64,000 nt of DNA. Source: Mycocentrospora acerina. Its lineage: Eukaryota > Ascomycota > Dothideomycetes > Pleosporales. Location: NCBI GenBank assembly GCA_022701365.1, contig JAKUHH010000040.1, positions 620,001 to 684,000 of the forward strand, written 5' to 3'. Positions 1-11,003 of this stretch are shown piece by piece (position 1 is the stretch's first letter; each line of letters starts with the position of its first letter). The position numbers and the translations under genes are program-made. The notes beneath the pieces were generated by a model, which saw nothing but the letters and a program-made list of their open reading frames with translations, was not told the origin of the DNA and ran no database searches.

Positions 1-1037
1 CAGCAACCAGAGACTCGTACTCGATTCGCGTCTGGCCAAACTCCTCCTGCATGGCACACATCTTCTCGATCCAAATCTTCTTTTCTTCTTCGAGTTCTTC
101 CGTGTGCTTCTTCTTTCGTTGTCGCGAGTCAAGACTGCAGTGAGGTTAGCACATGGACAAGGGGAGACACAGACCAAAAGGTAGATTGGACCAAACGATG
201 AACGCCAGACCAAGAACCAAAAGGAGTTACGTACGCGGCCTGTCTGTTCCGGAGAAGTCGTTTTTGTTGCTTGAGTTCCTTGAGCTCGTCGTCGTTGGTG
301 GAGCTGGCGATGAGCTGGTCAATGTTGAAGAGATTGCGTTCGGCAGGAATGTCGAAGCGGGCGTTCTTCTTGCGGATGCCGCCGTCCCGACGTGGAGAGA
401 AGGAGCGAGGAGGAGTGTTGGGCCTCATACGCTTGGGCCCTGGTCGAGAGTCCATCTCTTGCTGGTTGAAGGCCATCCAATCCGAGTGGGACTGCGGCGA
501 CATGGGCTGCTCGGGAGCAGTGAAGACGGCACTGGGTCGGACGTTGCTGTGCATGGGGAGTCCATGGTACTGCATCTGCTGGGGCTCTGGCACAAAGGAC
601 GGTGCTCCAAAGTCACCGGGACCAAAGGGGTTCAGCGGCTTGGGGGCTGTTGGTGTCCTGGATCCGGATGTGTCCATGGGCCATGACTGCTGGCCGTATG
701 TGGCAGCCTGGTTGGGGGGCAGGCGGGCAAACGGGTTGTTGCTCTGCTCGGTGAAGAAGGGGTTGTTGCCGTTTGTGTTGACCACGGAGCTGGAGGCGGT
801 GCGGTCGACAAACTGGCTCTGGGAAAAGTCCTCCCAGATGGAGGTGTCGGGCGAGAAGATGCCCTGTGTGCTGCTGGTGGGCGACATGAGAACGGGCGTG
901 TCCAGGATGGCCGAGTCCAGGGTGGTGTGGCTGTCGTCAAAGGAGAAGACGGAGGGTTTCCGGTCGAGGGAGCTGAGGGTCGACGAAGGCCTGTGAAAAT
1001 CCATGTGGCTGGCGTTGTTGCTGGAGAAGGCGTCCAT
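1..1037 (-). CDS. bZIP transcription factor (3' end beyond left edge)
   Basis: Predicted nuclear DNA-binding regulator. Exon 1 runs 1037-235 and exon 2 from 134 off the window edge; intron 135-234 (100 bp, donor GTACGT, acceptor CTGCAG). The join splits an Ala codon inside the basic region and gives LLRNRQAALDSRQRKKKHTE, a typical bZIP basic motif (N-x7-R spacing), followed by a charged leucine-zipper start. The N-terminal ~230 residues are Ser/Pro/Asn-rich and probably disordered, with SP/TP sites. I chose the ATG at 1037 (MDAFSSNN, A at -3); the frame stays open 52 codons further upstream to an ATG at 1193, adding a hydrophobic stretch. The family is well conserved in filamentous fungi; MeaB-like nitrogen regulators are one possibility, but I cannot assign an ortholog. 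A very long non-coding region lies upstream. Confidence 0.85.
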
Positions 1038-4000
1038 CTTGTACGAAGTGACGGTGTGGGAGAGTGGGACTAGCGGTGTGGCTCGGTAATCTTCCGATCG
1101 CCGCGGGAAAACAGCTAGCAGCGCAACAAGTGCGTCGAGAAGGGAATAGGCCAGAAAACAAAGCGTGGTGATGTGCACTGCGGAGACGAGCAATGGCAGA
1201 GTCTGAGTCTGAAGCTGCGCGTCGGCGGCGTTGGGGGCAGAGCAGGGTGGTGGTGGTGAGAGAGGTGGGGGGGGACGGCTAAGATATGGCTGGGCGGAGG
1301 GATGCAGCGTCGTCTTGTTCGCTCAGCCGGATTGGACGCCCCAGAGGTCGGGTAGACGTGCATCACAACAGTAGGCTTTGCAGCAGCGATAGGCCGTCGC
1401 GGCACTGCCAGGGCTAGCCATGCGCCCTTCATTCGCACAGGGACCGGGTCGTCTGTCGACGCTCTTCCCCCAGCGTTTGCCCGTGCCCATGCCCTTGCCC
1501 ATGCCCTTGCCCGTGGCTGGCTGCCCCGTCGTGCTAGACCCCCCAGGCGACTGCCCACTGCCCACTGCCCACTGCGCGCTGTGAAGCTCTGCCGCTTGTC
1601 GCCCAGCGTCGCCGCCCCGGGTCGCGCGCGCTCTGCGCTTCACGCACAGCCAGGCCGGGTCATGTCACTCGCTCACCTGCACGCACGCATGCGCGCGAGC
1701 GAGCAGGCAGAGTCTGGCACGACAGCCGGCCGGTGCTCCCGTGCCGCTGTACGGTAGGGGCCATGGACGGTCGATGTGCACGCCATGACTGGTCTAGAGC
1801 CATGCGCGGCCCGGCCCTTTCCAGCGAAATTCTACCGCCCCAGCGCGCTGATTCGCCCTGGGGCATGCTTGGCCGGCCGCGGCGAGAAAAACTCTGCTCG
1901 AAACAGGCAAGGAGATGGATCGCCCGTCCGCGACGAGCGTGGTGGGGGAGATGCTCGTGACTGTGTGTACTGCTGTGTGTATCGCGGCTGTGTAATCATG
2001 AGCACGAATTGCGTCTGCTGAGTACGGCGGGCCGCCTGGCTCCGACCTCACTCCATCAACCCTCGCCCGCCGCCCGCCAGTGAATGCCAGTGACTGCCCA
2101 CGCGTAACTCGCAGCCCCGCCAATAGCCCTCCGTCACCCGACTCTGCCACAGCCAACTTGCCCACTTGCCCACTTGCCCAGCCCGCAGCGTGAACCCTCT
2201 CGCCCTCCTCACCATGCTGTCATCTGTCCAGCGCCCGCGAGTCATGTCACCGCTCACTCTGCCCAGCGACCTTGCCCGTCTATTTTGGACCCTTTGACAG
2301 CCATTCATGTGCCTCTGTACCCTCTCTTGTTATCGCGGGGAGCCAATCTGGCGTAGTTGTAAGGTACCAGGCCGCCGCTGCTCCATTTGGCTGCACGCCC
2401 GCCTGTTGCAGCGATCCGGCACAAACACTGCAGCCACCGCGCTGCCGTTTTGTATTACACTCGCCCCTCCGATATCTCTACCGACACAATGGGGCCCTCC
2501 TGTGCGTCATTGCCCATCTCTTGCAGATTTTAGCAACTGCCTTAGTTTGCATGCAACAAGATCCGACGTTTGTGTCAGACGCCGTCTGACAGCCGTCGCC
2601 GTCGAGGTTGGCAAAGCAGCCACCATCCTCTCCAACCGCAGACGTGGTCATCGTACTATGCCTCTGTTTGCGGTCCTGGCCCGCACGCGTGCAACTCACA
2701 CTGCCGCAAACTAAGACCATCCACCCCAGACCAGACGAGCATTCAGATCACGCATCACAAAATTGCAAGCCGTCATCGGGGGAACGGCCAGTGTTACCCT
2801 TGAGCAAGCCCACCAACGGGGACCGGCCATGCTTGCTCAGGCTCTGGATCCAAAGCTGAACCTAGCCGCGCCTTTGGTCGACCCATTACCGTTGATCTTC
2901 GCCCCCTTCCCCCTCCCAGGGCGCGTACGCGTTTCACTCGGAATCCAGACAAAAAAGCGCGCCGTGGAGCAAATCACATCCAAGCCCACCGAGGAAAATG
3001 AGCCGACAAGATCAAAATCCTCCACCTTTTGCACTCGTCTCATCCAACCAGTCTTCGCCTCCCGAAACACTGAACTCTGTTGACCGGATCCTTCACCGAC
3101 GCTTCCATCAATGAGGACTCTTTCTCACGGCTCTAGCCCAACATCCCAAGGTGCGAGATTCGCCGAGCTCGTCTCGAATCAATTAACATGGCACAATTAC
3201 CTATTCCCTACTACTCTGTGCCACACTATGCTCTCCGTGGCTGGCTAATCACTTGGTACAAGTCGTGAGGCTGTAGCGGTGAATGAAAAAAAGGATAGGC
3301 CCACTATCCGCCTTCCGCGCACTAAGATTCCGTTTTAAGTTGCCACTGCGAGACTCCACTGCGTTTTTTCTCTTGCAGCATTGACAATTGTTGGGGTAAG
3401 AATTAGCGATCGACTTGCTGTGCAGGCTGAGAAGGAGATGGTGGTGGGTGAGTCACAAGTTTAAGAAATGCATGTTGTGTTGTTCAACCAGCTACCTACC
3501 TACTGCAATTCCATTTTCGCCCACCAGCAGATATAAAGAAGAAAAAGAAAAGAAACGAAAAATAACAGTAACGAATACAAGTGCAACTAAAAAATATGTA
3601 ATTTGGAATTCGATATTAAAAAAGTTCGGGAAATTACTCATGCAAGCATATTCCTACCACGAATTAATACAAACCGAACACGGACCGGGCGATGACGACA
3701 GTATCGGAAAATTACAATCGTACACAAACCCTCTTACTTTCTTACCTACCTAAACTCATCTTAAAAAAAACACACTAATCCCTACAAGTACAATTTCGGT
3801 AATCCTCACCCCTCCACACGAGTCAAGCAAACCCAGCCTAGAAGAAAAACGGACTAAACTAAGCAGATCCTTCATCTTCTTCTTCTCCCGCACCTTCCAT
3901 CTTTCCATTTTTCCGTCTTCCTATAGGTAGGTATATTGCCCACTAGCTAAGGTAATCCCACTTACTGCCCATTTCTCATATCCGAAAGAGAGAAGGAGAG

Positions 4001-4390
4001 GGGGAGGGGGGGGGGGGAAGAAAAAAGTGGACACCCAAGGTACACCGCTCACTCACTCACTCACACTCACGCTCACACACCCACACACTCTCGATTCAAA
4101 CCTGATAGATAAAACACAAGTCAACAAAACAAAAACAAATAAAGTTTTTAAAAAAAAAAAGCTTACACATGATGACGGTTGATGATAGTAGTAGTGATAT
4201 CAACAAGCGGTGAGGCAAATTTCCACATCCACCACCCCTCCCTCCCCCCTCTACCTTCCTACCTTTCTACCTTTCTACCTCTCTCCGTGTCACAATGTCT
4301 TTTATCCATAAAAAAAAAGAAGAAGAAGAAGAACCTCAGGGTAGCCCAATTCCCCACATGTGTGGAAACCACCATTTTTTACTATACATG

Positions 4391-4425
4391 TAACGTAATG
4401 TGATGTGATGTGATGTAATGTATCC
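4391..4425. repeat. degenerate GTGAT pentanucleotide array
   Basis: Direct reading shows repeated TGATG/TAATG five-base units, GTAATG GTGATG style, within the low-complexity spacer. Confidence 0.8.
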
Positions 4426-4780
4426 CGTGCATCCGCTTCTTTCTTCATCTCTTCTCTTCTCATCTCATCTCTTCTCTTTCTCTGTGTTGGTCGGGTTAGT
4501 CAGGTCGGTTAGTCGATCGATCGATCAAGTATCGCGTGATTGTGTCATGACTGTGATTGTGACTATGGCTATGACAGTTAATGTGACGTGACTTGTCATA
4601 CCGTGCCCATATTGCGGTGAGAGAGAGAGAGAGAGAAAAAGTAGATTAAATGGTGTAGATGGTGTGGACGGGGGGGTATGGGGTGAAAGAATGGGGAGTT
4701 TAAAAAAAAAAAAGGGGGGTGGGGAGAGGGAGGGGGAGGGGGTTAGACTACTGGACGACTGGAAGTGGAAATGGAAGTGG

Positions 4781-4834
4781 AATTGAATGGGATGGAATTG
4801 AATTGAATTGAATTGAATTGAATGGTATGGTATG
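4781..4834. repeat. GAATT/GTATG pentanucleotide array
   Basis: Five perfect GAATT units at 4795-4819, flanked by GAATG, GATGG and GTATG variants in the same five-base phase. Confidence 0.9.
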
Positions 4835-4990
4835 GTAAGGATGGGAGGGTATATATCAAGGTGATTTTATAAAAGATTAAACTAAATAAAATAAAATAAA
4901 AACGACACGGCAGCATATGTGTAGAGGTAGAATTGCAATCGGGTGGTGAGATGAGACATGAAATAAAATGAAAAGACATGGTAGAGTAAA

Positions 4991-5050
4991 GCAGAGCAGA
5001 GCAGAGCAAAATAAAATAGAATAGAATAGAACAGAATAGAATAGAATAAA
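4991..5050. repeat. GCAGA/AATAG pentanucleotide array
   Basis: The array starts with GCAGA units, passes through AAAAT and becomes AATAG/AACAG units, all in five-base register. Confidence 0.85.
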
Positions 5051-5299
5051 GAATTGAGGGTAAGATAAGATACGATAGGTGGTCAAGATGATTGGGAATT
5101 TTTACCCCTCTTCTTGTGTTGAACAAGACGTTAAAAAATTTCCCCCTACTTTGCAACTCTATATTTTATTTAAATAAATATTTTTAACAATTAAGTAGCT
5201 TATACTACTTGTACCATTCTTTTCTTCTTCTTTTTGTTTCCGTTTAATTCACTTTCGGTATTCTCCGACTGTGGGTATTTGTGTTTGTGTGTTTTCAAA

Positions 5300-5345
5300 T
5301 CAATTTCATTTCATTTCATTCTATTCCGTTTCATTCCGTTTCTTT
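5300..5345. repeat. ATTTC/ATTCC pentanucleotide array
   Basis: Repeated TTTCA/TTCCG five-base units seen directly. Confidence 0.75.
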
Positions 5346-5364
5346 ACATCTCAATCATGTCATG

Positions 5365-5391
5365 ATCATCATCATCATCATCATCATCATC
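5365..5391. repeat. ATC microsatellite, 9 units
   Basis: Nine perfect ATC trinucleotides. Confidence 0.95.
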
Positions 5392-5785
5392 AAACACCAT
5401 TCTCCTCCTCCTCTGCAGCAATGTAATCACACCGGATACACCGGCATCCATCCACCAGACTATTCGTGTGCTGGAAAAGACAGCAAGAGAGGAGTGGAGT
5501 TGGCGTGGAGCAGAGGCGTGTTTCACAATTTCCCGACAACATGGATGTCCCAATCGACATCCATGGGGAAGGAGAGCCGTTTGAGCGCGGGAGGATTAGC
5601 CGCTTGCCATCTGTATGGACGTGGTGTGCTGTTCTTTGGTGTGCTGTGTTGGCTTGCGTTGGGGGCGCGAGTTTTACGTGATGGGTGGGTGGAGATATGG
5701 GGGGTGTGGGACGGGAATGGGACGGGATGGGATGGGACCGAGTGGAGCGGAATAGAGTACAAAGGCACGGCACGTGTGTTGTGCA

Positions 5786-5850
5786 TGTGTAGTGCAGTGT
5801 AGTGCATTGCAGTGCAGTGCAGTATGGTGCAGTAGAGTGTAGTACGTATC
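5786..5850. repeat. AGTGC/AGTGT pentanucleotide array
   Basis: Degenerate AGTGC, AGTGT and AGTAT five-base units. A related GGGAC/GGGAT array lies just upstream at about 5709-5738. Confidence 0.85.
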
Positions 5851-6407
5851 AGGCAGGTGTAACGTGTTGCATGATGCATGCCGTGTCAAGTAGGTTGGAA
5901 TGTCGTGCTCACGCGATAGTCTTGGATGAGTGAGGCGATTGAGCGCGGCAAACGCGTTGGTTGTTTATTCACAGTGGAGAAGGAGGATTGTTGCTGTTGT
6001 TGTTATTGTTGTTGTCAATGGGATGTGGTCTAGTACTCAGATTTGGTCTTGGAAAGAGCGAAAAAAAATGCTACATTGCCAATCTCTACCGATGGGTATC
6101 TTGTACAAAAACTGTGGATTGGTGCATGCCTTGGGTTCAATAGATCAACATCTGCAATTGCAGCGGATGAATGGCTTGGAGATTAGTCGGGTACTGTGTT
6201 GACCTTGTGTGCTCATCCATGTGCTTGCTTGCTTGCACGGCGAAGATCGGCCGCTTTTGTGCTCTGGCATTCCCGTTCCTTCAACCTGACCATCTTGTTT
6301 TTGGTCCCATCATTTTGGAAAAAGATCCATCTCTTTGTAAATAAAAAAAAGGTCCGTCTTTGTGTAGTAAAAAAAGGGGGTTATTTCTTTCTGAAAAAAG
6401 ATTCACC

Positions 6408-8107
6408 TCATATCCCTTCATTATCCTCCCTAGACCACAATTTGATGGTTCGATCTTTTCCACCGCTGACAATCCAGGCCGCATCGTTGGTCACATCTGT
6501 GCTGAAGACGGGGCCTGAGTGACCCTGTAGAGTTTTGCAATGCGCCCAGTCGTCCGCGGAGAAAATTTGAATGTTCTTGTCGAATCCAGAAGAGACGACA
6601 AAGGTCGAGGATTTCTTGGGGATGAGCTCGCCCTCGCTGTTTTCTTGTAGAGGGATACCGCTCGTTGGGCCATCGGTACCCTTGAACCAGCGCAGATCTG
6701 TGACGCCTCCGGTGTTTGCTGCAATCGAGTTTGTCTCCCTCATTGCCCTGACGTCCCAGCACTTCATGAAGCCGTCCCCTGAGCCAGATAGCAGTCGGTG
6801 ACCGTCTGCGGCCCAGTCCAGACCGTATATAGGCTTGATATGGCTCTCTAGCATGTAGATGACGCGTCCTGTACGGACGTCCCAGACGCGACCTATACTG
6901 TCCAGCCCGGCGCTTGCCACGAGCGAGCCGTCTCCGTTGAAGCTGACTGTGTAGACTTCTTTTGAGTGCCCCTCCTGCATCAGCAGCTCTTGTCCAGTGT
7001 TGACATCCCAAAGACGCCAGGTCGTGTCGTCGGAAGCCGATGCCAGGTAGCGTCCGGAAGGGTGGAATGCTAGTCGGCAGACGCGATCAGTGTGGCCCTC
7101 GAGGGTTTGAAGTGGCTTGTCGTCGTCGAGCGACCACAGCTGAACCTTTCCACCCGCTCCACCAGAGGCAAAATTGACGCTCGAGGACGAGACGTTGCTG
7201 CCAGGCAGCGTCGCGCCTGGCATCCAGTCTATGCCTGTGGCACGCTCCGTGTGGCCACCACGATATGTCTTCTTGGGCTCTAGCGATGGGATCTCCAGAA
7301 GCGCGACCTTCCCCCCCCATGTGCCGTATGCGACGTATTGGCCATTTGGCGAGACGCGAACGACGCTGACAGGGCGGTCGGCAGTCTGCGATCCGTACAG
7401 CTCGAAGCCCTTGAGGCGGTCCTTGATCTTGTTGCGGAACTCGACGTGCGTCTTGAGCGGGATGGTGGCCTCGCGGCGCTGGTAGGCGACTCGCTCCTTT
7501 GCGCGTGGGAGGGAGTACTTGGCCATGTCGCGTCGGGCGTCGAGCAGCGACTGTATGCCCTGTGTGTAGAACTCCTCCTGCTCGTCTGCAGGCGCGTCGC
7601 CGGCCTCTTGCATGTCGACATCCGGCAGGTCCTCGCCGGCTTCGGCAGCGCTGGCAAGCAGGGCACGCAGGCGGTCGCGTCGTTCGGCGGGGCCCTCGCC
7701 AAAGAGGGTAATGGGCTCCTTGAGCGAGCGCAGGCGCAGCTTGACGTCGCGGTCAGCCGTGGGGACAATCAGCTGGGCGGCGCGTCGCTTGCGGTCGAAC
7801 TCTGCGAAGAGGTCCGAGGCATTTTCGTTGCCTGCGCCGGGCATGGCGTGGTCACGGTCGAGGGGCACATTGGCATAGTCGATGCCCTGCATGGCGTCGT
7901 TCTAGACATGAGGTTAGCATGTGGATGACAATGACGATGAAGACGACGACGACGAAGGTGACGACGAAGGTGACAACGACGACGACAACAACGACGACTA
8001 CACAGGCCCGCTGTTAGACAGGATCAAGGCTGCTGGCGGGGAGCGCGACCACTTACAGCGCCATTCTCCTCCTCGACATAGGCCTGTCGCGCCGGGTGCA
8101 TGCTCAT
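6408..8107 (-). CDS. prp4: U4/U6 snRNP WD40 protein PRP4
   Basis: Component of the U4/U6.U5 tri-snRNP that helps hold U4/U6 together before spliceosome activation; acts in the nucleus. Two exons: 8107-8057 (17 codons, MSMHPARQAYVEEENGA) and 7901-6408, with intron 7902-8056 (donor GTAAGT, branch GCTAAC, acceptor CTAG). The product is about 514 aa. The N-terminus carries an SFM/PRP4 motif (DLFAEFDRKRRAAQL, then RLRSLKEPITLFGEGPAERR). The C-terminal part has seven or so WD40 repeats ending in D-x-T-I-K-L-W near the stop. An ATG two codons downstream (8101) is an alternative start. It is divergent from the PTC7 gene, and the shared spacer contains an 11-bp minisatellite. Confidence 0.93.
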
Positions 8108-8786
8108 GGTGATGGTGGTGGTGGTGGACTGTGGACTGCGGGCTGTGGTCTCGTGACAGTGCAACGGCGACGGTGCAGCAGCAGTGCAGCAACAGTGCAA
8201 TGACAGTGCAGCGACAGTGCAGCGACAGACCAACGGCAGACCAACGACAGCTGCCGTGCAAAGAAGTTCCCTGTCCCGTCCGTGTTCCCGTAGGGCTGCT
8301 AGCGCCGATTATGTCAGCGTGAAACGCGTTCGCGTCCTGCGTCGGGCCTGGGGGCGAGGCGAGACGAGGCGTGGGAGACGCGGGGGACAGATCATCGCCC
8401 GGCCGACTACTCGTGCTGCTGCTGCTGCTCCTGCTGCTCTGCCAAAGGCGTGTACCTGGCCTACCACAACCCCTACCCGCCCTCCACCCCGACTTGCCCT
8501 GCCTGCTTGCACGTGTCCCGCAATGCTCCAGACAGCCCTTCTTGTAAGTGCAAAGCCAGAGCTAGCCGCATCGGCATGACGCGGGTCAATGCGTGAATCT
8601 CATCCCGACCACAGTAGACAGCAGTCGGCAGCCCGTAGTCGATCCTAGCCGTCGTCGTCGTCGCCGCCTACCGTCGTCTGGCGCAAAGGTACTGCACCGC
8701 CGTCATGCCCGCCCGCCCCTGCTGCTCACCTCTGCCCGCCCTCGCCTCCCCCGCTGACTCCTGATTCGCAGGCCTGGGCTGCGGCC
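8108..8786. promoter_or_regulatory. divergent promoter region PRP4 / PTC7
   Basis: GC-rich spacer of 679 bp between two divergent start codons. It contains GGT trinucleotides (8110-8127), the 11-bp minisatellite at 8182-8247 and GCTGCT runs near 8414-8440. No TATA box was recognised. Confidence 0.6.
8182..8247. repeat. 11-bp tandem minisatellite, 6 units
   Basis: Six consecutive 11-mers: CAGTGCAGCAA, CAGTGCAATGA, CAGTGCAGCGA twice, CAGACCAACGG and CAGACCAACGA. A diverged unit lies upstream at 8157-8167 (CAGTGCAACGG). All units begin with CAG and keep exact 11-bp spacing. Confidence 0.92.
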
Positions 8787-10067
8787 ATGTCACTTGTCAT
8801 TCCCAGCATTGCGCGTCCTGCCTCTGCTGGCCTCTTCCTCTTTGCCCTGTCTGCCTCGCCTCTCCTCGCCCCCGCCCACGCCCACGCCTCACGCACTGCC
8901 GGCTTCCACTCGCCGCGCCCCTCGTCACCCTACGCCCAGCCCACGTGTCCATTGCGTCGAGACACCTGCCCGCCGCCGCTGGGCCTCCGCTCCCTGCACT
9001 CGACCTCGCACAACAGGACCAGCACCCCGCAATTCTCCTACCACGTCGCCGCCTCCTACTCGGCCAAGCAGGACCGCTTCAATGCCCAGGCCAATCTGTT
9101 CACGAGCCCTCTGCACGAGCCCACCAAGAGCAAGACGACCGACCTGAAGACATGCAAGCACTCGATTGATAAGCGACGTCGCGCACGGAGCGGCCAGGAC
9201 GCCTTCTTCTTCAGCCAGGTGGGCGACACACAGACGGCTGCATTCGGCGTCGCAGACGGCGTGGGCGGATGGGTCGAGTCTGGCCTGGACCCCGCCGACT
9301 TCTCCCACGGCCTGTGCGAGTACATGGCCTGCTTTGCGCGCGCATGGCCACACGGCTCCAACACGACGTCGCTGCACCCAAGAGACTTGCTTCAGGTGGC
9401 CTATGACCAAGTTACCGACGACGACACCATCGAAGGCGGCGGCAGCACCGCATGTCTGGCCGTGGCCGAGCCCGACGGGAACGTCCAAGTGGCCAATCTG
9501 GGTGATTCGGGCTTCATGCATCTGGGACTGAACGCTGTGCGACACTTTACGCAGCCCCAGACGCACGCCTTTAATACGCCCTACCAGCTCTCCAAAACAC
9601 CCCAACGCATGCTCGTTCAGATGGCAATTTTTGGAGGCCCCGCCAGCCTCTCAGATATGCCCAAGGAGTCCAGCGTGACCCACCACCGGGTGCGTCATGG
9701 CGACGTCCTCCTGTTTGCGACTGACGGTGTGTGGGACAACCTGAGCCCGCAAGATGCACTAGGCATAGTCAGTCGACAAATGGTGGACCTGGGCGCATGG
9801 GTGGAAAAGGACGGCACAATCGAGGTCGGACAGGATCTGGCCAAGCTCGTACAGGCTGCATCTGCTCGCAAAGCAGATGGCTCGTCCCTCCAAGCAAAGG
9901 TTGCCACTGCCATTGCAAAGGAAGCCAAGGAAACGGGACTCAACACTCGCCGCGACGGTCCATTTGCCAGAGAGGTGCAGAAGCACTACCCAGGAGAAAA
10001 CTGGCACGGCGGCAAACCAGACGACATCGCTGCCGTGGTTGCCATTGTACTCGAGGCATCGACTTAG
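8787..10067 (+). CDS. ptc7: mitochondrial PP2C-type protein phosphatase (PTC7 family)
   Basis: Metal-dependent Ser/Thr phosphatase. In yeast PTC7 is mitochondrial and dephosphorylates coenzyme Q biosynthesis factors. Intronless, 426 aa. The N-terminal ~45 residues are rich in Ala/Ser/Arg with few acidic residues, like a mitochondrial presequence. PP2C motifs: GQDAFFF near residue 137, FGVADGVGGW near 152-161 (metal-binding Asp), GGSTACLAV, LGDSGFMHL, LLFATDGVWDN with D313, and C-terminal KPDDIAAVVAIV holding the last metal-binding Asp. This matches the short PTC7/azr1 branch rather than the larger PTC1-3 type. A large antisense frame inside it is a GC-rich shadow. Confidence 0.92.
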   Translation: MSLVIPSIARPASAGLFLFALSASPLLAPAHAHASRTAGFHSPRPSSPYAQPTCPLRRDTCPPPLGLRSLHSTSHNRTSTPQFSYHVAASYSAKQDRFNAQANLFTSPLHEPTKSKTTDLKTCKHSIDKRRRARSGQDAFFFSQVGDTQTAAFGVADGVGGWVESGLDPADFSHGLCEYMACFARAWPHGSNTTSLHPRDLLQVAYDQVTDDDTIEGGGSTACLAVAEPDGNVQVANLGDSGFMHLGLNAVRHFTQPQTHAFNTPYQLSKTPQRMLVQMAIFGGPASLSDMPKESSVTHHRVRHGDVLLFATDGVWDNLSPQDALGIVSRQMVDLGAWVEKDGTIEVGQDLAKLVQAASARKADGSSLQAKVATAIAKEAKETGLNTRRDGPFAREVQKHYPGENWHGGKPDDIAAVVAIVLEAST

Positions 10068-10516
10068 TATGGTGCTGCACAGTTTTGGCCACGTTGTATC
10101 AATATTCTGCTGTTTCCGGCTGCATGAATGGGCGTTTGGAGAGGGCGGCGTACATGGCATTGACGATGATTAAGTGGTGATACTATTTGAGTTTTTGGGC
10201 TAGAAGATGTGGATTCTTGGTGTATCGTCAACGTTGCCAGCTGCCTTGTACATGGTCAATTTGTTGGGTAGTTTTATGAGCAGCAATGTGAGAAAGAATA
10301 AAGTACGTGTTTAACGTGAACAAAAGAAAAGTCATTCCAAAGTGTCCGTCTACTGGCGATTGAATATTTGAGGATCATTGTACTGATTAGTCTGCTGGTA
10401 AACAACTGTGTTGGTCTGTTTTGCTTGGACATGTACAAAAAAGACCCCTCACAGAGGCTTGCTGCTATATATTTATTTCTGTCTGTATTTCAAGCACACT
10501 GCTTGAACAATTGTTC

Positions 10517-10740
10517 GTATGCCCAGTGAAAACCACCACTGAGCGACTTACAGCATTTGCCTCGTACATTTATGCAACTTGATAGTATGCACAATAAACG
10601 CTTACGACACGGAGCGTTTCATAGCATCTGTCTCGTACATTTGGGTAGCCTGATAGTATGCACAATAAACACCTAAAACACTGAGCACCCGAACAGCACT
10701 TGCCTCGTGCATTTAATCATGTAACCAAACACATCAAGAC
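10517..10740. repeat. 71-bp imperfect tandem repeat
   Basis: Unit 1 is 10541-10611 and unit 2 is 10612-10682, both exactly 71 bp. They share GAGCG, TCTCGTACATTT/CCTCGTACATTT and TTGATAGTATGCACAATAAA-type blocks. A partial third unit starts at 10683 (GAGCACCCGAACAGCACTTG), and a partial leading unit (GTATGCCCAGTG...) lies at 10517-10540. Units differ by scattered substitutions. Confidence 0.92.
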
Positions 10741-10996
10741 ACTGCACAGTTACAATTTAACCTCCGTCAACGGGTGCACGCATCGGCGAATTCTTTGTTT
10801 ACCCTGACCGTGGTTGCCGTGGAGACGGACCGCACGCGAGAAGCAGGGTTCGCGGCACGTTCATCACGACTCAACTCCAGCAACTCGACGACGGCCAGCA
10901 TCCCTACCGCGAACAGCCGCCCTCCCTCTGGGCCCTTATGTGTGCGCAACTAACACTGCAGTCTTCCTTCGCTAGCCCGCCCACCCTCGCGCCCCT

Positions 10997-11003
10997 TATA
11001 TAA
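10997..11003 (+). promoter_or_regulatory. TATA-like box of MPS1
   Basis: TATATAA in a C-rich context, beginning 50 bp before the MPS1 ATG. If used, the leader would be only a few tens of bases. Confidence 0.5.

Larger units (their letters stand above)
1038..6407. other. long non-coding region between bZIP and PRP4
   Basis: No supportable gene in 5.4 kb. About 1.04-3.1 kb is GC- and C-rich with short tandem repeats (GCCCATGCCCTT type near 1480-1515, CTGCCCA near 1550-1577, ACTTGCCC near 2152-2180) and probably holds the promoter and leader of the bZIP gene. About 3.1-6.4 kb is low-complexity, with strong strand asymmetry (pyrimidine-rich 3.8-4.5 kb, purine-rich 4.6-5.1 kb) and many pentanucleotide arrays. 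The open frames here are repeat translations such as runs of FILFYS. Confidence 0.75.

Noticed and set aside
4743..5156. Hydrophobic minus-strand frame rich in FILFYS repeats
   Set aside because: Translation of the pentanucleotide arrays; no evolutionary or splice support.
8925..9605. 226-codon frame antisense to PTC7
   Set aside because: Shadow of a GC-rich coding region; the sense frame has clear PP2C motifs.
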